Under the pieces are notes generated by a model. It saw only the letters and a program-made list of their open reading frames with translations, ran no database searches and was not told the DNA's origin. From positions 1,426,001 to 1,490,000 of the forward strand of contig NZ_VFPL01000001.1 of the NCBI RefSeq assembly GCF_006716645.1: 64,000 bases of DNA. Direction: 5' to 3'. The stretch comes from Arcticibacter tournemirensis. Its GTDB lineage: Bacteria; Bacteroidota; Bacteroidia; Sphingobacteriales; Sphingobacteriaceae. The position numbers were made by a program, and so were the translations under genes. Shown piece by piece: positions 57,436 through 64,000 of this stretch. Within the stretch, counting starts at the first letter, position 1. Each line of letters begins with the position of its first letter.

Positions 57436-59769
57436 GCGATAAAGGTACCTCTAAGCATATTCCCGGCAAAGATGGGACGGCCGGACGCTTACATAGCTAC
57501 TGACACAAAAGATACAATTTGGGTCAACGCTTTAACTGGAAATAGAATCTTAGATGAGGATGGAAAAGAAATCAAAACCCATTTCAATCCTCTGGACGAG
57601 CGTATCGTTCAATTAATTGAAAAGATTAATTATTCTATTAATGAGCTGAATGATAGCCTCAAACCAAAACAATTAGTTAATCCAACCGCCTTAGCTAAAC
57701 AAATTTGGCAGGATATATGGTCAGTTAGCGGCGCCACGCCTGAGAATTGTCTATATACGTTCGTTGAGCTTTTTATTTTTAAATATTTGAGTGATTTAGA
57801 TGTGCTCAAAGGACGTCATAATTTTTACAAGCTTATTGAGGATTTTAAAGACAATAACGCCGATGATTTATTAGAGGATTACGCTAAGTCGATAAGGCCT
57901 AAAATCAAGGATCTTTTTCCTGCTGGAAAGGATGGTACTACTATTATTAATGGTACAATATTCGTTAGCAAGGATCAAAAGGCAGTAAAAGGTTATAGTA
58001 CTGTATTTAAAAAGGTGCTTTTAAGATTTTGTGATTACGGTAAACTTGAGCACATAGACTACGATTTTAAAAGTCAGCTTTTTGAAAGCTTTTTGAAAGA
58101 GAGCATCAGTAAAAAGAATTGGGGGCAATTTTTCACTCCGCTTAAGGTCGTAAGATCTATAGTTGAAATGGCAAAAGATGAAATAAAAGAGGGCGCCGTA
58201 ATTTGCGATCCGGCATGTGGGGTGGGTAAGTTTCTGCTTGAACCAATTGTTACAAAATTGGATCAATACTTCACCGTCGAAAAAAATCTTTTGATTCCTA
58301 AAATAACAATTCATGGGTTCGACAAAGGCTTTGACAAGGATGAGCAAAAAACAATTATTCTTGCGAAAGCAAATATGCTAATTTACTTCTCGGATATTTT
58401 AAAGGAAAATTCGGGTCTTACACAGCAGTTCGCAAAACTTTTCAACGACAGTTTTACGTTAAAGACCAACTCAATACTGGGTACCTTATCAGAACCCGTT
58501 GAAAATACCTATGATTTGATCCTAACTAATCCCCCATATGTTACAAGTGGTAGTAGCAATTTAAAGGCAGAAATCAAAAAGGATGGGGAATTAGTTAACT
58601 ACTATAAAGTTAATGCAATGGGTGTAGAGGGATTGTTCATGGAGTGGATAGTAAAGGCCCTAAAACCAAATGGTAAAGCAATCATTGTCGTGCCAGATGG
58701 AATTTTCAATAGACAAAACGATAAGAACCTTCGTAAGTTTATTATCGACGAGTGTTTTATTGACTCAATAATTTCATTGCCTTTAAAGACTTTTTTCACT
58801 ACTCCGAAAAAAACGTATATTTTATCAATCACTAAAAAATCTAGGAAGAGTGATGTTCAAACGGCGCCTGTATTCACATACCTAGCCAGTGAGATAGGCG
58901 AAAGTAGGGACGTTTATAGATTTGATATTGAGCAAGATGATCTTGGGGAAGCGATCGCTCTTTATTCTTTCTTTAAAGGAAACAAAACTGGATTTGAGAA
59001 AATCAACAGCGATCCGAGATGTAAAATACAGCCATTTGCTAAATTTAATCCTGAAAATCACTGGTCGGTGGATAGATGGTGGACAAAAGAAGAGCAAATT
59101 GGTCTTGGCATTTTGGAGCAAGATGAAATCGTATCACTTAATAACTTAAGTGAGATTTTGTCAGATTTTTCGAATACACTTAATGAATACTCAAATTTAT
59201 TAAATTCCGTCTCAGAAAAGGAATCTATTGATAGTGATTTTCAGGAGATTCAATTAGATGATAAAGCTTATTTTAACTTAAGCATAGGAAAAAGAGTACT
59301 TAAAAGGGATATTATAAAAATAAAAGGAGATATTCCTATTTATAGTGCAAACGTAAACGTTCCTGTCGGTTTTCATAATCAAAGCAATATCGAAGACTTT
59401 AATAACAATTTTGTCCTTTGGGGAATCGATGGTGACTTTGATTTTAACGCAATACCAAAGAATTCACCGTTTGTTTCAACTGACCACTGTGGAGTTATCA
59501 GAGTTATGACTGACGATATCTTGCCCGAATATTTATTGATACAGTTAGAAATCGGACGACATAAATATGGTTTTGATCGAGGCCTTAGAGCATCGCTTAG
59601 AAACATTAAGGAAGTTGCCATAAAGGTCCCATTCAACAAAGACGGGTCTATAAATATACCAAAGCAGAGGGAGATAATTGAAAAATATGAGTATGTAAAG
59701 GAATTGAAAGCAAAGATTGCCGATTACAAGAATTTAATTTCAGAACTTACTATAGATGTTGAAAAATAG

Positions 59770-60249
59770 CAGGTCTTTAAGATTATACGAAATCCGATTA
59801 TATATAATCTATATGGGGATTGTCTATAAACGAGCACGGAGTCTTGCCGTCATTCAGCCAGCGGTTTAACCATAAGACAATGCACATTATGAAGCATAGG
59901 CAACTAAGTTTTATTACTTTCTTCGAGATATACGATACTGGAAAAACTTATTGTGGGGAGTTTTCCACATTCAATCTGCACTGGGCGCCAATGACAGTTC
60001 ATATTACACTCCCAGATATACTTTGGCTCTTTAGCAACCGTTACTTCAGACATCATTAAATAATTGGATACTCTAAGGTGTCGATTATTCACCATATCCA
60101 AACGTTCCGTTTAATAGGGGTAGTTTCGTTTGAATGCAATAGCCTAATTCAGCAAGCTTGCCTTTTAGACACAAAACCATGCCAACGATCCAAGTCCATA
60201 TCAATAAAATCGTTCAAAAACCTCGAGTCCGTAAATCCTACAATTATGT
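59770..60249. other. AT-rich region without a confident gene
   Basis: About 480 bases after the broken restriction-modification gene. Short open frames exist on both strands (for example 59820-60059) but show no recognisable sequence or start context. No repeats or strong stem-loops were noticed. It may hold decayed DNA. Confidence 0.35.
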
Positions 60250-60657
60250 TTATTTTACTTCAGCAATCCAGCTATCCATGAAATCATTTGCTTTTTGTAT
60301 ATAATCGATCGCGTTCTGTTTGGTCTTAGTTTGTCCAGAGTGCCCCGCATCATTCCTTATCACTCGCAAATCCTGAATTAAGTCAATCCTCAGGTTTGTT
60401 GGGACATTGAATATCGTCATTAGTGAATTTGGCAGCAACGGGTTGCAAATGCTCCCTTTAACGAAATTTTCTAGCTGTGTTTGCATAGAACCAAGCATCC
60501 AAGGTCTTGGAGATGTGGTAGATAGAAAGATGCGCTTAAGTTCATTTTCAATTGCCCGGCCATATTGTATGATTACTGGAGAATAATCATCTGAGGTATC
60601 AATGTTTTCTAATAGGTACTGGCCTGATACTAGGTAAGTAACACTATTGGTCTGCAA
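60250..60657 (-). CDS. HEPN-like protein, possibly 5'-truncated
   Basis: A frame of 135 codons that lacks an ATG; TTG at 60657 is the only candidate start and a stop lies 27 bases further upstream. The sequence is protein-like: SPVIIQYGRAIENELKRIFL and IDLIQDLRVIRNDAGHSGQT, the latter an Rx4H HEPN motif, followed by a last helix. HEPN domains of this kind form the C-terminus of longer proteins, so the N-terminal part may be lost. Role in RNA cleavage or defence is possible. Confidence 0.45.
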   Translation of the reverse strand: MQTNSVTYLVSGQYLLENIDTSDDYSPVIIQYGRAIENELKRIFLSTTSPRPWMLGSMQTQLENFVKGSICNPLLPNSLMTIFNVPTNLRIDLIQDLRVIRNDAGHSGQTKTKQNAIDYIQKANDFMDSWIAEVK

Positions 60658-60683
60658 TTTCGAAGTGTCGAAGTAAACAGTTT

Positions 60684-60911
60684 ATGGATTTTGCCAAAAC
60701 GTTGAAAGATTATTCAGAAAAATTAGATGACTTGTTGATTAAGAAATTTCATCAATGGGAAAATTCTGACTGGAAAAATTCGTTAGGAAAACCTATCTTA
60801 AATTGGCAGACAGTTCTTGAGAAAAATTTGATTATGCTGGAGATTTCGCTACCTAAAGAAAACCAAACTGATTTCAAAATCCCAAATATTAAAAGACCTA
60901 AACTGGACTAA
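60684..60911 (+). CDS. Small hypothetical protein
   Basis: A 75-residue protein, MDFAKTLKDYSEKLDDLLIK, then KFHQWENSDWKNSLGKPILN. Helical N-terminus and a proline/lysine-rich end. It begins 27 bases from the divergent HEPN-like frame. It is not recognised and may be a gene remnant. Confidence 0.35.
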   Translation: MDFAKTLKDYSEKLDDLLIKKFHQWENSDWKNSLGKPILNWQTVLEKNLIMLEISLPKENQTDFKIPNIKRPKLD

Positions 60912-61205
60912 AATCTTTTATACTAACCAAGCTAAAATATGGTAGTCCAAATAAAATTTCATTACACTGAAAAAAGTAATAGCAAGATGTGTCTTTGTGG
61001 ATACAAAATTTACATTTTATACCACTAAAGACTTTCTTGCCTTTTCTGCGAAAAGGGTAAAAAAACTTCGGAACTCGTTTTATAATTTTTAAGTCGCTCT
61101 GTTTTAAAGTGAAAATCGAATACATTTTTCGCCTCTTTTTATAACAAATTATTGCTGAAAAAAAATAACTACAGTGAATTAAATAAAAATAAAAAACTTG
61201 AAATA
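60912..61205. other. AT-rich gap left of the second IS982
   Basis: No gene or stable structure seen. The last seven bases TGAAATA (61199-61205) are repeated on the far side of the IS (62242-62248) as its target duplication. Confidence 0.45.
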
Positions 61206-62241
61206 ACCCGTTGTGCGGTTTGAGTAAAAGTAAATAAATGAAAAAAGAAGAAGGAATAAAGTTGTGCACGTTACTGATAAGCAGTAAATTAAGAAAGTAT
61301 TCTACATTTTCTTACATGCACAACTTAAAGACCAATTTCGATAAGATTCTTGAGATTAGCAAACTTGCTTTGACAGAATATATGTTAGCGGATGGCAACT
61401 TCTTCAAGTACAGGAATTTGCCAAAACTGTCAGATATAGAGATAGTTGCTTTGTCTATTACTTCCGAAGCACTGGGTATTGACTCGGAAAACCTGCTGTT
61501 TTCTAAACTTAGAACAGAATATAGCGGGGAGTTTCCTAATTTAATAGACCGGTCTAATTACAACAGAAGACGAAAGAGACTTCAGGATTATATTGCCCTG
61601 GTGGCTCAACCTATATCGGAAATAATCAATCCCGATAACCACCAGTTTATTATAGATTCGGTACCTGTTCCTATTTGTCAGAATGTAAGGATTTCCAGGA
61701 CCAGCATATGCAGAGAAGATTTGCATGTACAACCTTCCAGAGGGTATCATGCATCTCACAGGCTGCATTATTACGGGTTCAAAATGCAACTGATTATTTC
61801 GAAAGCCGGTGTTCCGGTATCAATGGGAATAACGGCTGCTAATGTACATGATGTACACTATCTCAGCCAGCTTGAAAATCTGGAACTAAATGAATGTGAA
61901 TTAATTGCAGATAAAGGATATTTATCCCTGCCCTATCAAACCACTCTTTTTGAACAGGACAGGATTCGGTTAATCACCCCTTTAAGGAATAATATGAAGA
62001 AAAGAACAACGCTCTGGAATCCTTCTTACCGATACGTCCGAAAGCGAGTGGAAACGCTGTTTTCTCAGCTTTGCGACCACCTTTACATCAAAAGGAATTA
62101 TGCAAAATCGCTCAGCGGGCTCTTCACAAGGATGTGTTCAAAGATAAGTGGCGTAGCCGTTCTGCAGTTGATCAATTTCAAAAACAACAAACCCATTAAT
62201 CACTTAAAACATGCCCTTGCCGCTTAAACCGCACAACGGGT
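61206..62241 (+). mobile_element. IS982-family insertion sequence, copy 2
   Basis: It has the same 16-base terminal inverted repeats as copy 1 (61206-61221 and 62226-62241) and the same length, 1036 bp. It is flanked by TGAAATA on both sides (61199-61205, 62242-62248). It lies in the opposite orientation to copy 1 and differs at only a few bases, so the two copies separated recently. Confidence 0.95.
61238..62227 (+). CDS. IS982-family DDE transposase (copy 2)
   Basis: A 329-residue transposase that matches copy 1 residue for residue as far as I can compare, apart from NHQFIID in place of NRQFIID; further base changes are silent (for example GGG for GGC in YYGF). The DDE positions FIIDSVPVPIC, ELIADKGYLS and RKRVETLFSQL are intact. 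An internal ATG at MHNLKTNF is a possible true start. Confidence 0.92.
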   Translation: MKKEEGIKLCTLLISSKLRKYSTFSYMHNLKTNFDKILEISKLALTEYMLADGNFFKYRNLPKLSDIEIVALSITSEALGIDSENLLFSKLRTEYSGEFPNLIDRSNYNRRRKRLQDYIALVAQPISEIINPDNHQFIIDSVPVPICQNVRISRTSICREDLHVQPSRGYHASHRLHYYGFKMQLIISKAGVPVSMGITAANVHDVHYLSQLENLELNECELIADKGYLSLPYQTTLFEQDRIRLITPLRNNMKKRTTLWNPSYRYVRKRVETLFSQLCDHLYIKRNYAKSLSGLFTRMCSKISGVAVLQLINFKNNKPINHLKHALAA

Positions 62242-62323
62242 TGAAATAATTTCGATTTTGTTCAAATTCTGAAGCCGTATTTTTGAACACGTCATAATAA
62301 TTTCCAAATATTAGCAAAATAAA

Positions 62324-62337
62324 AATGAACGTTCATT
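62324..62337. promoter_or_regulatory. TetR operator upstream of doxX-tetR
   Basis: AATGAACGTTCATT is a perfect 14-bp palindrome. It lies 12 bases ahead of the -7 element of the doxX promoter and so would block it when bound. A nearly identical site stands before the ohr gene (63382-63395). The TetR protein encoded between them is the obvious ligand. Confidence 0.75.
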
Positions 62338-62348
62338 CTTTTTTTTTG

Positions 62349-62356
62349 TATATTTG
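62349..62356 (+). promoter_or_regulatory. Promoter -7 element of doxX-tetR
   Basis: TATATTTG matches TAnnTTTG of Bacteroidota housekeeping promoters. It lies 27 bases before the doxX ATG, and the TetR palindrome occupies the position of the -33 region. Confidence 0.65.
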
Positions 62357-62383
62357 CACTATCAAACTAGATAAAAGAAGAAA

Positions 62384-62788
62384 ATGAAACAGTTATTTTG
62401 GACCGTATTAAAAATTATTTTGGCACTCTTCATGATTTATGGTGGCGTACAGCATTTTATAAAACCCGATTTTTACATTCCATTTGTCCCTTCGTTTTTG
62501 CCATATCCAATGGCTATAATCTATATCTCCGGTATCATTGAAATTGCTTTAGGTTCGGCAATGTTATTATACAAAAAATACGCTAAATTTGGTGCTTTGG
62601 GCGTTCTGGTTTTAATGATCTTGTTTTTACCAATCCACATCTGGGACGTGTTTTCCGAAACGCCAGCGATTGGCAGTCATAAGGCCGCCTTGATTAGACT
62701 ACCGGTCCAATTTGTACTAATTGCTTTGTCATGGAAAGTATACAGTATATTATCTATTAAAAAAAATAATGAATATTCAAATTATTAA
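62384..62788 (+). CDS. DoxX-like integral membrane protein
   Basis: A 134-residue protein with four membrane spans: ILALFMIYGGVQHFIKPDFY, MAIIYISGIIEIALGSAMLL, FGALGVLVLMILFLPIHIWD and LPVQFVLIALSWKVYSIL. The GGVQHF motif of the first helix and this spacing mark the DoxX family, inner-membrane proteins linked to redox stress whose biochemical role is unclear. Its end overlaps the tetR start by 20 bases. Confidence 0.8.
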   Translation: MKQLFWTVLKIILALFMIYGGVQHFIKPDFYIPFVPSFLPYPMAIIYISGIIEIALGSAMLLYKKYAKFGALGVLVLMILFLPIHIWDVFSETPAIGSHKAALIRLPVQFVLIALSWKVYSILSIKKNNEYSNY

Positions 62789-63359
62789 GAAAGAAAAAAT
62801 AACGGATAAAAAAAGTGCCCTACTGAGCGCTACTCTAACGTTGGTGAATGATCATGGCTTTCATGATGCTCCAATGTCCAAAATTGCAAAACTTGCGGGA
62901 GTGGCACCGGCCACCATCTATCTTTATTTCGAAAATAAACAAAATCTGATCAATACCCTTTACCTTGAAGTAAAGGCTTCTTTTAATAAATTCGCGTTTA
63001 ATGGCTACCATGAGGACATGCCTGTTAAAAAAGGTTTCGAAATAATATGGTACAATGTTGCTGATTATAAATTAAATCAAATAAAAGAGGCTTCATTTTT
63101 ATCTCAATGTGATAATACGCCTATGATAGACGAAGAAATCAGGAAAGAAGGATTAAAACATTTGCAACCCCTACTTGATTTATGGGAAAAAGGAAAAGAG
63201 GAAGGTATTATAAAGCCTCTTTCAATCTTTGTTCTCTACTCTTATGCAATATATCCTTTGTCTTTTCTCATGGCCATGCAGGATAGAAACCTGTACACTT
63301 TGGACAAAAAGGTATTAGATGAAACTTTTCGAGCTGCCTGGGATGCCATAAAATTGTGA
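62769..63359 (+). CDS. TetR-family transcriptional repressor
   Basis: A 196-residue regulator from the ATG 62769 (MNIQIIKKEKITDKK). The N-terminal helix-turn-helix reads NDHGFHDAPMSKIAKLAGVA, then PATIYLYFENKQNLINTLY, the classical TetR pattern. The C-terminal ligand domain is variable. It overlaps doxX and is followed by ohr. The two palindromes ahead of doxX and ohr suggest it represses both units and itself; the inducer may be an organic peroxide or electrophile. Confidence 0.88.
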   Translation: MNIQIIKKEKITDKKSALLSATLTLVNDHGFHDAPMSKIAKLAGVAPATIYLYFENKQNLINTLYLEVKASFNKFAFNGYHEDMPVKKGFEIIWYNVADYKLNQIKEASFLSQCDNTPMIDEEIRKEGLKHLQPLLDLWEKGKEEGIIKPLSIFVLYSYAIYPLSFLMAMQDRNLYTLDKKVLDETFRAAWDAIKL

Positions 63360-63381
63360 TATTTTTTTGTTCAAAATAAAG

Positions 63382-63395
63382 AATGAACGTTCGTT
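63382..63395. promoter_or_regulatory. TetR operator upstream of ohr
   Basis: AATGAACGTTCGTT differs from the first operator by one base (C-A to C-G in the right arm). It lies 35 bases before the ohr start. The shared site puts ohr into the same regulon as doxX-tetR. Confidence 0.7.
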
Positions 63396-63429
63396 AATAA
63401 TATATAGATTTAAAAATTAAAAATATAAA

Positions 63430-63849
63430 ATGATGAAAAAATTATATACAGCTAATGCAACTGCAACTGGCGGTCGTGAAGGACGTACCAAATCAGATGA
63501 TGGGGTATTGGATTTTAAAATAGAGATCCCGAAAGAAATGGGAGGCAAAGGTGGTGCCTATACCAACCCGGAACAACTTTTTGCAGCAGGCTATGCAGCT
63601 TGCTTTGATAGTGCACTGAACCTTGTTGCCCGCAATCAGAAAATTAAACTCAAAGATACTTCAGTAACGGCGTCTGTCAGTATCGGTCAAAATAGTGAAG
63701 GTGGTTTTTCGCTAGCCGTTGATCTTGCCGTAAGCATCCCTGAAATAGAACGTGAAACCGCACAAAAATTACTTGAAACCGCGCATCAAGTTTGTCCTTA
63801 TTCCAATGCGACAAGGGGCAACATAGAAGTCAATTTAAATTTATTATAA
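63430..63849 (+). CDS. ohr: Organic hydroperoxide resistance protein (OsmC/Ohr family)
   Basis: A 139-residue Ohr peroxidase: LYTANATATGGREGRTKSDD, NPEQLFAAGYAACFDSALNL with the peroxidatic Cys, and LETAHQVCPYSNATRGNIEV with the resolving Cys. It reduces organic hydroperoxides in the cytoplasm using these two cysteines. The start may be either ATG of ATGATG. In many bacteria ohr is controlled by OhrR (MarR); here a TetR site precedes it, which is a less usual arrangement. Confidence 0.92.
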   Translation: MMKKLYTANATATGGREGRTKSDDGVLDFKIEIPKEMGGKGGAYTNPEQLFAAGYAACFDSALNLVARNQKIKLKDTSVTASVSIGQNSEGGFSLAVDLAVSIPEIERETAQKLLETAHQVCPYSNATRGNIEVNLNLL

Positions 63850-63860
63850 AACCTAAGAAA

Positions 63861-64000
63861 ATGAACAAAGCAATTTATTTAAACAGTCGTCCAATTGGAA
63901 AACCAAAAGAATCGGATTTTAAATTTGTAAATGAAGACAAGCCTGAGATTACCAATGGCGAAATTCTTTTGAAAACAAAATTCGTTTCTGTTGATCCTTA
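63861..64000 (+). CDS. NADP-dependent oxidoreductase (MDR family), partial at window edge
   Basis: The first 46 codons of a gene cut by the window end: MNKAIYLNSRPIGKPKESDF, then EILLKTKFVSVDPY. The start of medium-chain dehydrogenase/reductases of the leukotriene B4 dehydrogenase/quinone oxidoreductase type has this form (LNSRPxGxP, then SVDPYxRGRM). It follows ohr after 11 bases and is probably in the same stress-response operon. Confidence 0.75.
   Translation, partial: MNKAIYLNSRPIGKPKESDFKFVNEDKPEITNGEILLKTKFVSVDP

Larger units (their letters stand above)
55139..57492 (-). mobile_element. IS66-family insertion sequence with 8-bp target duplication
   Basis: Ends GTAAGCATCCGACCG (55139-55153) and the complement of GTAAGCGTCCGGCCG at the right (57478-57492) are imperfect inverted repeats (19 of 22 bases). 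The duplication ATAGCTAC stands on both sides (55131-55138 and 57493-57500), exactly the 8 bp expected for IS66. It holds tnpA, tnpB and tnpC in order on the minus strand. Confidence 0.95.
54834..59769 (+). pseudogene. Fused N6-adenine methylase / specificity gene (restriction-modification) cut in two by IS66
   Basis: The 5' part (54834-55138) encodes an HsdR-N-like start, IGIWDFYNIGATSVKTLKEY and VIAVIEYKKPSEFRTLSQQE, stopping just inside the IS. After removal of IS66 and one target repeat the frame continues ATDTKDTIWVNALTGNRILD from 57493 to 59769. The whole protein of about 857 residues holds an N6-methylase core, ICDPACGVGKFLLEP (motif I) and YDLILTNPPYVTS (motif IV), and a C-terminal HsdS-like recognition domain (LSIGKRVLKRDIIKIKGDIP, then coiled coil). 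It is a combined restriction-modification type enzyme. The 3' part keeps a long open frame but lacks its N-terminus. Confidence 0.85.

Noticed and set aside
59820-60101. Small frames on both strands after the restriction-modification gene
   Set aside because: They overlap one another, lack homology-like patterns and have poor start contexts.
5381-62241. Two inverted IS982 copies enclosing 56 kb, as a composite transposon
   Set aside because: Each copy has its own target duplication (TCTTATAT at one, TGAAATA at the other). A composite unit would show one duplication outside both copies. They are independent insertions.
1-64000. CRISPR array
   Set aside because: No set of regularly spaced identical repeats with unique spacers was seen. 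The repeated words at 20400-20780 are degenerate and irregular.

Overview
The window comes from a member of the Bacteroidota, most likely a Sphingobacteriaceae-type organism (Pedobacter or Mucilaginibacter-like). The reasons are the TraA-TraN conjugation module of the CTnDOT kind, an RteC-like regulator, TAnnTTTG promoter motifs, HYC_CC_PP-like and DUF3347 copper proteins, and a Bacteroidota-type tyrosine recombinase. Nearly all of it is accessory DNA: an integrative conjugative element (ICE) with a copper/metal resistance cargo, followed by a decayed defence-gene segment full of insertion sequences. These name assignments come from reading protein motifs; no database search was run.

Region by region. 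1-640: tail of an unknown gene and a small secreted repeat protein closed by a 23-bp inverted repeat. 650-1740: two metal genes in ruins (C-terminal third of a P1B ATPase, then a short HMA protein). 1860-13784: the working copper cluster: two HYC_CC_PP-like proteins, an AraC regulator with a metal-binding-like N-terminus, two DUF3347 proteins, a haem-binding domain protein, a multicopper oxidase whose signal peptide was hit by IS982, a copper P-type ATPase with a frameshifted first domain, a DUF305 protein, an acetyltransferase and a membrane LuxR-type regulator. 14014-20381: RteC-like regulator, a small HHH-like protein, an IS1182-family element, an XRE regulator, and two successive pairs of small HTH protein plus primase-like protein, separated by a possible structured noncoding block. 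20382-21082: about 700 bp of noncoding DNA packed with stem-loops, the best candidate for oriT.

21083-45806 is the mobilisation and transfer module: a cytosine-5 methyltransferase that shares its DNA with a second long reading frame, MobC-like protein, relaxase, ParA-like TraA, TraB/C/E/E/F, TraG (interrupted exactly after its Walker B motif by a complete group II intron), three tandem TraI-like paralogues, TraJ-TraN, a PIN-type toxin-antitoxin cassette, the VirD4-like coupling protein, an M23 peptidase, ArdC antirestriction protein, and DUF4099-like and unknown accessory genes. The relaxase and methyltransferase prepare DNA, the coupling protein hands it to the TraE-TraN envelope channel powered by TraG, and ArdC would protect it in the recipient.

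45895-48675 carries HEPN-like and RES-domain genes (the latter frameshifted) and ends in the 3' part of a tRNA(CAT), the footprint of site-specific integration; a tyrosine integrase follows at 48976. 50506-59769 holds two genes each cut in two by an IS: an FRG-domain gene by IS21 and a fused N6-methylase/restriction-like gene by IS66. 60250-64000: a HEPN-like ORF, a second IS982 copy, then what looks like host-type DNA: DoxX, TetR and Ohr genes with two matching palindromic operators, and the start of an oxidoreductase.
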